Of a DNA stretch of 64,000 bases, positions 33,745-43,452 are shown in pieces. The notes under the pieces are model-generated. The model was not told the origin of the DNA, did no database searches, and saw only the letters and a program-made list of their open reading frames with translations. Origin of the DNA: Bradyrhizobium sp. WBOS07 (GTDB taxonomy: Bacteria; Pseudomonadota; Alphaproteobacteria; Rhizobiales; Xanthobacteraceae); assembly GCF_024585165.1 (NCBI RefSeq), contig NZ_CP029008.1, positions 930,001 through 994,000 of the forward strand. The letters run 5' to 3'. Numbering within the stretch: the first letter of the stretch is position 1; each line of letters begins with the position of its first letter. The position numbers were made by a program, and so were the translations under genes.

Positions 33745-36700
33745 TGGCCTATCTTTCCGAAGCAGATGTTGAGCAGCTCGTGCTCGATCGGCTCTCTGCG
33801 CTTGGCTATGCCGTGCTCAGCGACGCGGACATCGGCCCGGACGGAAAGTCGCCCGAGCGGGAGACGTATTCGGACGTCATCTTGCAGAAGCGACTGAGCG
33901 CCGCGATCGAGAAGCTGAACCCGTCGATCCCGTCGGAAGCGCGTGGCGATGCGCTGCGGAAGATTTTGGCGACCGAGCACCCCTCCCTCACCGAAGAAAA
34001 CCGCCGTCTCCACGGGTTGATGGTCGACGGGGTCGACGTCGAGTTCTTCAGCGACGACGGAACGATCCGAGGAGATAAGGTTCGGCTGATCGACTTCGAC
34101 GACTTCGCTGCAAATGACTGGATTGCCACCAGCCAGTTCACCGCGATCGAGGGTAGGGTCGAGCGGCGTCCCGACGTCGTGATCTTCGTCAATGGTCTGC
34201 CGCTGAGCGTGATCGAACTCAAGGCCCCGGGCGGAGAAAACGCGACGATCTACGGCGCCTACAACCAGCTCCAAACCTACAAGGCGCAGATCGCGTCGCT
34301 GTTTCGGACCAACGCCGTCCTTGTAACGTCCGACGGCATCACCGCGCGCGTGGGCTCGCTCACCGCCGACCAGGAACGATTCATGCCGTGGCGCACGACC
34401 GACGGGAAAGTCATCGCCCCGAAGGGTCAGCCCGAGCTAACCACGCTCGTGGAAGGCGTCTTTGAGCGGCAACGCTTTCTCGATCTGCTCCGCGATTTCA
34501 CGGTGTTCGGAGAGACAGGTTCGAGCCTCGCCAAGATGCTCGCAGGGTATCACCAGTTTCACGCGGTCAAACGCGCGGTCGCCTCGACTGTCCGCGCGCT
34601 CGCCTTGAATAACGCAGTTCCTCAGGCTTCCGGGCTTGATGAGGAGCCCGCCACCTATGGCCTTCCGGGAGTGGAGAACTACCCGAGGGGAGACAAGCGG
34701 ATCGGTGTTATCTGGCATACGCAGGGGTCGGGCAAGAGCCTGCTGATGGCCTTCTATGCGGGGCAGCTTGTCCGGCATCCTGCGTTAGAGAATCCCACGA
34801 TCGTGGTCATCACCGACCGGAATGACCTGGATGATCAATTGTTCGGCACTTTCTCCATGTGTCGCGATCTGATCCGGCAGACGCCGGTCCAGGCTGGCAG
34901 CCGGGACGATCTGCGCGCAGCGCTTAACCGTGCTTCCGGCGGTGTGATCTTCACCACCATCCAGAAGTTCTCGCCCGCGGTGGGTGAAGTCGCCTACCCG
35001 ATGCTGTCCGATCGCCGGAATATTGTGGTCATCGCCGATGAAGCGCATCGGAGCCAGTATGGCTTCCGAGCCAAGGTCGAGCAGAAGACGGGCGAAATCT
35101 CTTATGGCTTCGCGAAATACCTCCGCGATGCCCTCCCCAACGCCTCGTTCATCGGTTTTACGGGAACGCCGATTGAAAAGGACGATGTGAATACGCCGGC
35201 CATTTTTGGCGACTATATCGACGTCTATGACATCAGCCGGGCGGTCGAAGACGGTGCGACCGTTCCCATCTACTACGAGAGCCGTCTGGCGCGTATCGAG
35301 CTTCCCGATGAGGAGAAGCCGAAGATCGACGCCGAGATCGCGGAGCTGACCGAAGACGAGGCGATCACCGAACAGGAGCGCATCAAGCGTAGATGGGCGA
35401 CCATCGAGGCCCTTGTCGGTTCCAAGAAGCGACTTGCGTTGGTTGCGGCGGATCTCGTTCGCCATTTCGAGGATCGCGTCGCGGCTATGGACGGCAAGGC
35501 GATGGTGGTTTGCATGAGCCGACGTATCTGCGTCGAACTCTACAACCAGATTGTCACCCTTCGGCCTGATTGGCACAGCGACGAAGACGCGGCAGGCTCG
35601 ATCAAGGTGGTAATGACCGGATCGGCCGCCGATCCTCCGGCTTGGCAACCGCATATCGGGACCAAGGCCCGCCGCGATCTTCTGGCAAAGCGTGCCAAGG
35701 ACCCGAAAGACCAGCTCAAGCTGGTGATGGTGCGGGACATGTGGCTAACAGGCTTCGACGCGCCGTCGATGCACACGATGTATATTGACAAGCCTATGAA
35801 GGGTCATGGCTTGATGCAGGCAATCGCCCGCGTCAACCGCGTTTTTCGCGACAAGCCGGCGGGCCTGGTGGTCGACTACATCGGGATCGCGCAAAACCTG
35901 AAGAACGCACTGAGTCAATATTCTGGTTCGGATCAGCGTCAGGCGGGAATCGACGAGGCACAAGCGATCGCGCTTCTGCTGGAGAAGCACGAGGTCGTCC
36001 AGGCGATGTATCACGGCTTCGACTACGCACGCGGCCTGTCCGGTACGCCGCATGAGCGCCTCGTCGCGCTGGCAGAGGCAATCGAGTGGATACTCGATCG
36101 CCAGCACGAAGCCGCGGCCAAGGAAACCAGTGAGGACGGCAAGCGCCGCGAGAATAGACGGTATCAAGATGCGGTTCTGGCTCTTTCCAAAGCATTCGCC
36201 TTGGCGTCTGCGAGCGATGAAGCAAGGGCTATTCGGGACGAAGTCGGCTTTTTCCAAGCGGTACGCGCTGCCCTCGTCAAATCAGCCGACACTGCTGGGA
36301 CTAGTGCCGCCGATCGGGAATTTGCGATCCAACAAATTCTAGATCGTGCCGTCGTTTCAACCGAGATTATTGATGTTCTCGCTGCTGCCGGAATTACAAC
36401 GCCGGACATATCGATCCTATCCGATGAGTTCTTGGCCGAAGTTCAACAGCTCGAAAAGAAGAATCTAGCCTTGGAGGCATTGCGCAAGCTCCTGAACGAC
36501 GAAATCCGCTCGCGGAGCAAGACAAACGTCGTTGAAACCAAACGCTTCTCAGAACGCCTCGAAGCCGCCATCGCCCGGTACCATACGAATGCCATCAGCA
36601 CCGTTGAGGTGCTGCAGGAGCTCATCGAACTAGCAAAGGAAGTTAGGGCTGCTCGCAGGCGTGGCGAAGAAGAGGGCCTGTCGCAGGACGAGATAGCTTT

Positions 36701-36965
36701 TTACGACGCCCTTGCCGAAAATGAGAGTGCTGTCGAAGCGATGGGGAATGACTCCCTCAAGCTCGTGGCCCACGAACTCCTTGTAAATCTCAAGGGGAGC
36801 GCGACGGTCGACTGGTCTCACCGCGAAAGCGCTCGGGCGCGAATGCGGGTTCTTGTGAAGCGAATCCTGCGCAAACACGGCTACCCACCAGACCTTCAAG
36901 ACGCGGCTGTGCAGACGGTTCTCCGCCAAGCGGAAGCTCTGTCCTCCGGCTGGGCTATCTCTTAA
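33744..36965 (+). CDS. hsdR: HsdR, type I restriction endonuclease/translocase subunit
   Basis: The 1073-residue protein starts at ATG 33744 with GGAGG upstream. Endonuclease: D144 (RRPDVVIFV), E158 and K160 (VIELKAP) form a PD-(D/E)xK site. Motor: Walker A K331 (QGSGKS), DEAH box D432 (VVIADEAHR), FTGTPI, and the [13 protein letters not shown] motif VI. The C-terminal 300 residues are helical and would bind HsdM. All core motifs are present, so the cutting and translocating part looks intact although hsdM is broken. The gene shares strand and overlap with the genes before it. Confidence 0.95.
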   Translation: MAYLSEADVEQLVLDRLSALGYAVLSDADIGPDGKSPERETYSDVILQKRLSAAIEKLNPSIPSEARGDALRKILATEHPSLTEENRRLHGLMVDGVDVEFFSDDGTIRGDKVRLIDFDDFAANDWIATSQFTAIEGRVERRPDVVIFVNGLPLSVIELKAPGGENATIYGAYNQLQTYKAQIASLFRTNAVLVTSDGITARVGSLTADQERFMPWRTTDGKVIAPKGQPELTTLVEGVFERQRFLDLLRDFTVFGETGSSLAKMLAGYHQFHAVKRAVASTVRALALNNAVPQASGLDEEPATYGLPGVENYPRGDKRIGVIWHTQGSGKSLLMAFYAGQLVRHPALENPTIVVITDRNDLDDQLFGTFSMCRDLIRQTPVQAGSRDDLRAALNRASGGVIFTTIQKFSPAVGEVAYPMLSDRRNIVVIADEAHRSQYGFRAKVEQKTGEISYGFAKYLRDALPNASFIGFTGTPIEKDDVNTPAIFGDYIDVYDISRAVEDGATVPIYYESRLARIELPDEEKPKIDAEIAELTEDEAITEQERIKRRWATIEALVGSKKRLALVAADLVRHFEDRVAAMDGKAMVVCMSRRICVELYNQIVTLRPDWHSDEDAAGSIKVVMTGSAADPPAWQPHIGTKARRDLLAKRAKDPKDQLKLVMVRDMWLTGFDAPSMHTMYIDKPMKGHGLMQAIARVNRVFRDKPAGLVVDYIGIAQNLKNALSQYSGSDQRQAGIDEAQAIALLLEKHEVVQAMYHGFDYARGLSGTPHERLVALAEAIEWILDRQHEAAAKETSEDGKRRENRRYQDAVLALSKAFALASASDEARAIRDEVGFFQAVRAALVKSADTAGTSAADREFAIQQILDRAVVSTEIIDVLAAAGITTPDISILSDEFLAEVQQLEKKNLALEALRKLLNDEIRSRSKTNVVETKRFSERLEAAIARYHTNAISTVEVLQELIELAKEVRAARRRGEEEGLSQDEIAFYDALAENESAVEAMGNDSLKLVAHELLVNLKGSATVDWSHRESARARMRVLVKRILRKHGYPPDLQDAAVQTVLRQAEALSSGWAIS

Positions 36966-37063
36966 GACGCACGCTCCCTCAGCTGCCTCGCGGCGGCCGT
37001 TCTCGTTGCAGCAAGAAAGCCCTCACCCGGCGCGGCAATCGATCTATCCCAGCGCACCCCGCC

Positions 37064-37678
37064 CTAATACAACGGCTCCTCATACACCGGCTCGCCGTCG
37101 AGCAGCAGCCGCTTGATGGCGGCGCGGCCCGAGGGCAGCACGGCGGCGACGATCCGCAGCTTCTGCTGGTTGCGGGCCTGCTCGAGCTTGCCGCCCTCGC
37201 CTTGCGGCACGAAATAGCTTTCGAGGCCGTATTTGATCGGCAGCTTGTCGCAGAATCTTCGCCGGTCGTCGCTGCAGGAGCCGCCATAATTGCCGACGCG
37301 GCCGCGGATCAGCACTTCGGGCGCGGTGACCGCGACGGGCTCGGCATGCACCGAGACGGCCTGATACAGCCCGTCGGCATTTGGCGCGAGCTTGACGAAG
37401 ACGTCGGGGTGGCGCGCATCCGCGACCTTGCCGGCGAGCGCGCCGGCTGGCACCTGCGAGATCTCGTAGCGGAGCACGACATAGTCGCCGCGCAGGAGAT
37501 CGCGCGGATCGACCGGCTGCGTCTGCAAGGTCACCTCGACGCCTTCGCGCAGGATCTGCACGCGGTCGACGACCATCAGCATCAGCAGCAGGCATTGCAC
37601 CAGGACGGCGACGCCGAACAGCACGGCTTTCGGGATACGCCGCCACAGCGCCGACAAGGACGTGACCAGCCGGCTCAT
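37064..37678 (-). CDS. GDYXXLXY-domain membrane protein
   Basis: The 204-residue protein has one N-terminal membrane helix (about 15-38) and a periplasmic domain bearing GDYVVLRYEI, the motif that names this family. It overlaps the upstream DUF2157 gene (ATGA), and the two are usually found together. The function is unknown; a role in cell-envelope stability has been suggested by the pairing only. Its gene lies just beyond the right end of the restriction block and shares the GC-rich codon use of the core genes. Confidence 0.85.
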   Translation of the reverse strand: MSRLVTSLSALWRRIPKAVLFGVAVLVQCLLLMLMVVDRVQILREGVEVTLQTQPVDPRDLLRGDYVVLRYEISQVPAGALAGKVADARHPDVFVKLAPNADGLYQAVSVHAEPVAVTAPEVLIRGRVGNYGGSCSDDRRRFCDKLPIKYGLESYFVPQGEGGKLEQARNQQKLRIVAAVLPSGRAAIKRLLLDGEPVYEEPLY

Positions 37679-38949
37679 CGTGCACTCCTCGGCAGCGCGC
37701 GGTTGAGCGCCGTGGCAAAGGCAACGGCGACGACACCGGCCGCCGCCAGGAACGCCGAGCGGGCGAGCAGCGAGCCCTTCACCGCCCAGGTGATGCCGGC
37801 GATCACGCCGGCGATGCCGAGCCAGCCGGCGACGATGCGCGGCCGGACGTCATCGAGCATGCCGGAGACGACGAGGCACAGCATGGCGCAAAGCAGCGCG
37901 GCATAAGCCAGCCAGGGCTCGCCGACCGGGGCGACCGGCCAGAACGGCGCGGCCAGCAGCACGAGCCCGATCGCGCCGGCGGCAAGAATCTCGCCTCTGC
38001 GCCTGGTGAGCGTGGCGGAGACGAGGGCGAGGATCACCCCCGCCGCGCCGCACAGGATCGCCCACAGCGGCTGGGCCGAGGCTGCGCGCGTCGTCCGCAA
38101 GTGAATGATGTCGTCGGCCGTCGTCACCTCCAGGAAAGCCGCGGCGGCCAGCGCGAACGCGCCGTGGATCGACAGCACGCTGCCGAGCCGCGCCGCCCGC
38201 GGCGATGGCATCGCGGCGATCGCAAGCCCGGCGCCGAACAGCAGGGCCGCGCCGTTGGCGAGCACGAAGGCCGGCTGGGCGCCGTCGAGCTCGAAGCGCA
38301 GCGAGGTCGCGATCCACCACGGCAGTACTGCGAGCGCGACGAGATGGGCCGCGACGCGGGAATTCCACGCCAAGGCATGGCTTGCGGCGATCAGCCAGAC
38401 CGCCACGAAGGGAAGATGCAGGACGTCCGGCGAATCATGGATCCGCATGCAGGTCCAGATGCTGGCGGCGACGAGGCCGACCGCGAGCGCCCCGCGCGAG
38501 CCGGTCAACAGCGCGGCGGCGAACGCGCCGATCGACCACAGCAGCATGCCGCCGGCAAAATCCTCGCCGAGATGATACATCTGACCGACCAGCGCGATGC
38601 CCGCGCCAAAGATGATCGCGCCGATGCCGGCGCAGAGATCGGCAAGAACGTCGCGGCCCCGCCCAGCGAACCAGGCGCCGAGGGCACCGGTTACGGCCAT
38701 GCCGGCGAGCAGGATGGCGAACCGCGCCAGCCGCGCGATCTCGGTCCAGTGCGCGGCGACGAAGGCGAGGAACGCGGCCGCGATCAGCAGACCGCCGACG
38801 ATGCCGACGACCACGGCGATGTTGATGCCCGCGGGCAGCGGCGGCAGCGCATTGCGGATGGACGCGGCCGCCGCCGGCGCAATCACGCCCTCGGCCTCCC
38901 ATCGCGCCAGATCGGCTTCGAGGCGGTCGCGGTAAGTCTTGTCGAACAT
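37675..38949 (-). CDS. DUF2157-domain multi-pass membrane protein
   Basis: The 424-residue protein begins with a soluble helical lead (MFDKTYRDRLEADLARWEAEGVIAP), typical of DUF2157, followed by about a dozen hydrophobic segments. HLGEDFAGGMLLW and DIIHLRTTRA are polar loops. The stop overlaps the GDYXXLXY gene start by four bases, so the two form an operon. No transport or enzyme motif is visible; the function is unknown. Confidence 0.85.
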   Translation of the reverse strand: MFDKTYRDRLEADLARWEAEGVIAPAAAASIRNALPPLPAGINIAVVVGIVGGLLIAAAFLAFVAAHWTEIARLARFAILLAGMAVTGALGAWFAGRGRDVLADLCAGIGAIIFGAGIALVGQMYHLGEDFAGGMLLWSIGAFAAALLTGSRGALAVGLVAASIWTCMRIHDSPDVLHLPFVAVWLIAASHALAWNSRVAAHLVALAVLPWWIATSLRFELDGAQPAFVLANGAALLFGAGLAIAAMPSPRAARLGSVLSIHGAFALAAAAFLEVTTADDIIHLRTTRAASAQPLWAILCGAAGVILALVSATLTRRRGEILAAGAIGLVLLAAPFWPVAPVGEPWLAYAALLCAMLCLVVSGMLDDVRPRIVAGWLGIAGVIAGITWAVKGSLLARSAFLAAAGVVAVAFATALNRALPRSAR

Positions 38950-39067
38950 CGTGGTGGGTCACCTTGGTCCCGCCGGAGGGTGGGGCATTGCTGGGTCGGA
39001 GCGGGCGGGGATTGGGTTCAAGCGGGTGCCGCCGTGCCAGACGCCTTATGCCCCGGCCAACATAAAC

Positions 39068-39115
39068 GCGAAAACAACCCCATGCACAGTAGACGGGGTG
39101 TGTTGGATCAATGGG
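39068..39115 (+). repeat. 48-base direct repeat, right copy
   Basis: Identical over 31 bases to 29025-29055, in the same orientation, with a few differences after AGACGGGG and agreement again at GATCAATGGG. Both copies lie about 80-120 bases 5' of a minus-strand membrane-protein gene. The rest of the 443-base gap (38950-39392) holds family F at its right end and a possible Bug-type gene scrap near 39140-39190. Confidence 0.7.
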
Positions 39116-39345
39116 ATACACAGGAGCCACGGCTTGAGCCATGCGATGGATTCAAGACCCGCAACACCGCTCTCCGCGAGACGGCCGCCGCCACGGCCTG
39201 ACATTGGCAGCAACACCGCGTCAGCGGCTCTGGCTCACGCGTTATGGGTTGCCGAGCAGCGTCCGCTCACGAGGCTGCGGTGGCATGACGACCAAAGCGC
39301 GATGCGATGAGGATGTATCGACATCGCGCTTCAGCTTGTTGTTTG

Positions 39346-39392
39346 AGCATGATCTTCTCGGAAAACCGCTGCGCACTTTTCCGGATCATGCT
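39346..39392. repeat. Palindromic repeat (family F), possible transcription stop
   Basis: AGCATGATC and GATCATGCT form the outer arms with CGGAAAA/TTTTCCG inside. It abuts the stop codon of the TctC-type gene and could end that transcript. It matches a repeat common between Bradyrhizobium genes. Confidence 0.75.
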
Positions 39393-40373
39393 TTAGTTCG
39401 CCTTGATACCGGCCTCGCGGATGAGCTTGCCCCATTTCGCGCTTTCGTCCTGAATGAAGCGGGCGAACTGCTCGGGCGACATCGGCGCAGGCTCCGCGCC
39501 GAGCGTCCTGATCTTCTCGAGCACCGACGGGTCCTTCAGCGCCTTCGTGAAGGCCTCGTTCAGCCTGCCGATGACGTCGGCAGGCGTGCCTGCGGGAGCG
39601 ACGAGCCCGAACCAGCCAACCGATTCGAAGCCTGCAATGCCGCTCTCCGCGAGGGTCGGCACATCGGGCAAGGACGCAAGGCGGCGCGCCGAGGAAACGC
39701 CGATCGCGTTGAGCTTGCGCTCCAGGATCAATTGCCGCGATGCCGGGATATCGAGCACCGCGAACGGAATATGGCCCGCAAGCACGTCGACCGTCGCCGG
39801 TGCGGTGCCGCGATAAGGGACCAGCTCCATCGCGATCCCAGTCTTGTGCGTGAACAGCGCGGCTGTCAGGTGCATCGCGGTCGAGTTGCCGCCGTGCCCG
39901 ATCGACAGCGCGCCCGGCCTCGCCTTGGCCAGCGCGACCGCTTCGGCCATGTTGTGCGCGGGAATGTCGGCGGCGGCGACGAGCACGAAGGGGATTTCCG
40001 CAAGCAGCGTGATGGGCGCGAGATCCTTCAGCTCGAACGGCATCGACGCGTTGAGATACGGGTTGACCGTCAGCGCACCCGCCGGCGCCACGCCGAGCGT
40101 GTAGCCGTCCGGCTTCGCCTGCGCGACCGCGGCCATGCCGATGTTACCCCCTGCTCCGGCGCGGTTCTCGATGACCAGGCCCTGTTTGAGCTCGGCGGTG
40201 ACCAAGGGCTCGAGCGCGCGGATGACCGTGTCGGCGCTGCCGCCGGGCGGAAAGGTCACGATGATCTTGATCAATTGCTCCGGATAGGCTGCCTTCACGG
40301 CCTCCAGCGGCAGCCCGACGAAAGTCGCGGCCGTCAGCACGGCCAGAATGCGGCGCCTTGCAATGCGAAACAC
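39393..40373 (-). CDS. TctC/Bug-family periplasmic solute-binding protein
   Basis: The 326-residue protein has a signal peptide (MFRIARRRILAVLTAATFV, cut near VKA-AY). The mature part begins YPEQLIKIIVTFPPGGSADTVIRAL, the standard Bug/TctC entry, with NRAGAGGNIG and PTLAESGIAGFE blocks. These proteins bind carboxylates for tripartite tricarboxylate transporters, or act as free-standing sensors; no tctA or tctB is in the window. It lies 72 bases downstream of the monooxygenase on the same strand and may bring in its aromatic acid substrate. Confidence 0.9.
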   Translation of the reverse strand: MFRIARRRILAVLTAATFVGLPLEAVKAAYPEQLIKIIVTFPPGGSADTVIRALEPLVTAELKQGLVIENRAGAGGNIGMAAVAQAKPDGYTLGVAPAGALTVNPYLNASMPFELKDLAPITLLAEIPFVLVAAADIPAHNMAEAVALAKARPGALSIGHGGNSTAMHLTAALFTHKTGIAMELVPYRGTAPATVDVLAGHIPFAVLDIPASRQLILERKLNAIGVSSARRLASLPDVPTLAESGIAGFESVGWFGLVAPAGTPADVIGRLNEAFTKALKDPSVLEKIRTLGAEPAPMSPEQFARFIQDESAKWGKLIREAGIKAN

Positions 40374-40445
40374 GTTGTCCTCCTCGATGCGTTTTTGTGT
40401 GAGCCGCCTGGCGTCGTCGTCGTCAGGCAGGCAGCTTGATCTTCT

Positions 40446-42086
40446 TTACGCCGCCGCGCCGGTGAGCCGCGCCAGCAAGCCCGGCGCATCTTCGGGCGCA
40501 GCCTGCCCACGCCAGGCGATGTGCTGGTCGGGCCGCACCAGCACCAGCTTTTCAGCATAAGCCCCGTTTGCCTCATCCGGCGCGATGTCGACCAAGGCCA
40601 GCGGCACGCCCCGCGTCTCCGCTGCTGATCTCAGCGCCGCGACGTCGATCGCAGGGTCGAGCCGCAGCAAGGTGTAGCCGACCCCAAAGGCATCGTAGAG
40701 CGATCGTCCGTCGCGCAGGAACAGATGCGGCGCGCGGGCGCCCGGCACGGTGGAGGGCGTGAAGCTGCCCATCGTGTAGGCCGGAGGCGTCTCGCCGTCA
40801 TAGGCGATGATCGGCGAGGCATCGTAATAGTAGCCGAAATTCAATCCTGCGCAGCAATATTGCTGCACGTTGAGATCGTAGGCCGCCTTCGCCAGCGCGG
40901 CGCGCGCCGCCTGGCCGCGCGGCGTGTCGTCCTCGATCTCCGCGGAGACGCCGCCGCGCTGCGCCATCATCTTCATGGCGTGGTCCATCGCAAAGCGCGA
41001 GACCTGCTCGGTGATGGGCTGGCGCTCCGCTTCATAGGCATCGAGGATCGACGCCGGCGCCCAGCCGTTCAGATGCGCCGCCAATTGCCAGCAGAGATCG
41101 ACGGCGTCGGCGATGCCCGCATTCATGCCGTAGCCCGCATAGGGCATCCACAGATGCGCGGCGTCGCCGCAGATGAAGACCCTGCGATCGCGGAAGCGAT
41201 CGGCCACGAGGCGCCGCCCGACCCAGTCCTCCTTGCTGAGCACACGATATTCAAAGCGCTCGTCGACGCCGAGGATGGCACGGATGGACCAGTCGCGATC
41301 CACCGAGTCGAATTCGGGCTCGTCGGGCTTGAGGTGATTGTGGATCAGCCAGCGGTCGCGACCGTCGATGGCAACGGTGGTGCCGGAGCGCCGCGGGTTG
41401 AGCGAGAGCACCATCCAGGCCGGCTTGTGCGCGCCCATCAGCTCCTTGAGCTGCGGCGCCTCGATATAGGTCGACTGCACGCGCTGGATCACGGGCGTGC
41501 CGGACAGGCTGGCTCCGATCGATTTGCGAACCAGCGAGCGGCTGCCGTCGCACCCGATCACGAAGCCGGCGTCGATGCGCAGCAGGCTTCCGCTCTCGAG
41601 GTCGCGCGCCAGCACGACCACATGATCGTCATGCTGCTCGATCGACACGACCTCCGTGCGCGCGAGCATGGTGATGCGCGGCTGCGCGGCGGCATGATCG
41701 AACAGGATCGGCTCGAGATAGACCTGGTTGATCCGATGCGGCGGCTCGGGTGTCGGCCACCAGGTATCGGGACCGCCGGTCGCGCTGTAGCGCCGCGCGC
41801 GCGAGGGGATATCGATGCGGCAGAGCTCGATGCCGGTCGCGGTGGTCCGATAGGAGCAGTCGTTGGGAAAGTCCGCCGGGAGTCCCGCCTCGCGCAGCTT
41901 GGCGGCGACGCCGAGCCTTCGGAAGATCTCCATCGAGCGCGCCGAGACGTGGTTGCATTTGACGCTGGGCGGATCGCCGGCATGGCGGACCTCGGCGATC
42001 ACGACGTCGATCCCGCGCGAAGCCAGGTCCATGGCCGCGGTCAAACCCACGGGCCCGGCGCCCACGACCAGCACCTGTGTCCTCAT
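40446..42086 (-). CDS. FAD-dependent aromatic-type monooxygenase (MhpA/PheA-like)
   Basis: The 546-residue flavoprotein belongs to the class A hydroxylases. VVGAGPVGLTAAMDLASRGIDVVIAE (residues 6-31) binds ADP of FAD; GCDGSRSLVRK near 183 contacts NADPH and FAD; and VFICGDAAHLWMPYAGYGMNAGIADAVDLCWQLA near 310-345 is the GD motif. The C-terminal 170 residues form the thioredoxin-like tail of the phenol-hydroxylase/MhpA group. It would add one oxygen atom to an aromatic ring using NAD(P)H. The exact substrate is unclear. A LysR-type gene is divergent from it. Confidence 0.9.
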   Translation of the reverse strand: MRTQVLVVGAGPVGLTAAMDLASRGIDVVIAEVRHAGDPPSVKCNHVSARSMEIFRRLGVAAKLREAGLPADFPNDCSYRTTATGIELCRIDIPSRARRYSATGGPDTWWPTPEPPHRINQVYLEPILFDHAAAQPRITMLARTEVVSIEQHDDHVVVLARDLESGSLLRIDAGFVIGCDGSRSLVRKSIGASLSGTPVIQRVQSTYIEAPQLKELMGAHKPAWMVLSLNPRRSGTTVAIDGRDRWLIHNHLKPDEPEFDSVDRDWSIRAILGVDERFEYRVLSKEDWVGRRLVADRFRDRRVFICGDAAHLWMPYAGYGMNAGIADAVDLCWQLAAHLNGWAPASILDAYEAERQPITEQVSRFAMDHAMKMMAQRGGVSAEIEDDTPRGQAARAALAKAAYDLNVQQYCCAGLNFGYYYDASPIIAYDGETPPAYTMGSFTPSTVPGARAPHLFLRDGRSLYDAFGVGYTLLRLDPAIDVAALRSAAETRGVPLALVDIAPDEANGAYAEKLVLVRPDQHIAWRGQAAPEDAPGLLARLTGAAA

Positions 42087-42183
42087 GCTCGTTTCATCCC
42101 CCTGGGCAGCCGCGGATTCGTCGTCCGCGCAACATGCACTTTATTGCAGGGTCGTTTATGAGATAAGACCGAAAGAACTCATC

Positions 42184-42195
42184 AACTCATGAGTT
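42184..42195. promoter_or_regulatory. AACTCATGAGTT palindrome, candidate LysR operator
   Basis: The perfect 12-base palindrome lies just upstream of the LysR start at 42202 in the divergent region. An AACTCAT half-site precedes it by one base overlap-length (42175-42181), and TTATGAGA lies at about 42156. This arrangement suits an autoregulating LysR-type protein that also controls the monooxygenase. Confidence 0.5.
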
Positions 42196-42201
42196 TTGCC
42201 T

Positions 42202-43101
42202 ATGAATGTCACCTTGCGGCAGCTGCGGACCTTCGCCGGCGTGTACCGCACCCGCAGCATCACGCGGGCGGCGCGCGAGCTCGGGATCACGCAATCGGCA
42301 GCGAGCCTGTTGATCCAGCAGCTCGAGGGCCAGCTCGGCGTCAGGCTGTTCGACCGCTCCACGCGGTCGGTGCAACCGACGCTGGCCGCCCATGAGGCGT
42401 TTCACGCCGCCGAACGGATGCTGAGCGATGCGCTGGGCCTGTCGCGGCGCATGCACGACCTCGCGCAAGCGCGCGCCGGCCGCGTCGCGTTCGTCGCGTC
42501 GGCCGGCGCCGCATCGGCGCTGCTGCCGCTGGTGCTCGCGACATTCCGCGCTAGCCATCCCGACATCGAGATCGACATGCGCGATGTCGCGGCCGACGAT
42601 CTCGTGCCGCGCCTGATCGCAACCGACGCGGAATTCGCGATCGGCAGTGTGGAAGGCGAGTTCGCGGAGATGACGATCGAGACGCTGGCGCGCGGACGCT
42701 TGAGCGCGATCGGCCGCCGCACCACCGAGTTCGCCGCGCGGCGCTCCCTCACATGGGACGAGCTGGCGCAGCTGCCGACGATCGCGATGCGGCGCGAGAC
42801 ACGGATCCGGATGCAGATCGATCAGGCGCTGGGCGCGCAGGGCAAGCGTCTGTCACCGACCTATGAGGTGACGCTGATCAACACCGCGCTCGCCATGACG
42901 GCCCAGGGCCTGGGCTTCGCCATCCTGCCCGCGACGATGCTGCCGGCCGACCAGTTTCCGGCCCTGATCGCCAAGCCGCTGGTACGCCCGGCCATCACGC
43001 GACCGGTATCCGTGCTGCAGCGGCAGGGCCGAACCCTGTCGCCGGCGGCGCAGGCGTTCGTGGCGACGGCGCGAGCGGTGCTGGCGGCGCGATCGGGGTG
43101 A
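42202..43101 (+). CDS. LysR-family transcriptional regulator
   Basis: The 299-residue protein starts MNVTLRQLRTFAGVYRT; a TTG two codons upstream is less likely. The winged helix at 1-62 has SITRAARELGITQSAASLLIQQLEGQLGVRLFDR, the LysR helix-turn-helix. The effector domain (about 90-295) has the usual two-lobe pattern. It is transcribed away from the monooxygenase, the classic arrangement for control of a catabolic gene by its substrate or product. The effector is unknown. Confidence 0.93.
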   Translation: MNVTLRQLRTFAGVYRTRSITRAARELGITQSAASLLIQQLEGQLGVRLFDRSTRSVQPTLAAHEAFHAAERMLSDALGLSRRMHDLAQARAGRVAFVASAGAASALLPLVLATFRASHPDIEIDMRDVAADDLVPRLIATDAEFAIGSVEGEFAEMTIETLARGRLSAIGRRTTEFAARRSLTWDELAQLPTIAMRRETRIRMQIDQALGAQGKRLSPTYEVTLINTALAMTAQGLGFAILPATMLPADQFPALIAKPLVRPAITRPVSVLQRQGRTLSPAAQAFVATARAVLAARSG

Positions 43102-43452
43102 CGTTTGCCGATATGGTGAAAACAAGCTGCAGCACGGCAGGCAGCATGTCTCCCGCGAACATGACGGCCGTCGCAATGGTCTGCTTTCGCGACATTTGAC
43201 CGGCCGGCCCGCTCGGGATTCAGGTCAACCAGGTGGCCGATACGGCTACCGATCGAGGCAATGCCCGTAGGCATCGGTGGCTGAGAGACCCGTCGCGCTC
43301 CCGGGGTTGGGGCAACTCGCAGACCGGCGCGCCCGTTCATGTGTTCCCAACGCATTGGCGCGAATGGAACGGCGCCGCCGCACAAACTGCCAAGGAAGGA
43401 AAGCGAGCCTAGTCCGCATGCATGACGCGGACCGTTTTCATGAGCTCACCGC
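43102..43452. other. 351-base gap, left border of the glycosidase block
   Basis: The gap lies between the LysR gene and the convergent glycosidase gene. A minus-strand frame starting MSRKQTIATAVMFAGD (43195) is hydrophobic but runs into the LysR gene and lacks a ribosome site. No tRNA fragment, repeat or transposase remnant is visible. Confidence 0.4.

Noticed and set aside
42995..43195. Hydrophobic minus-strand frame starting MSRKQTIATAVMFAGD
   Set aside because: It runs antisense into the LysR coding region, becomes Pro/Ala-rich there and has no ribosome site.
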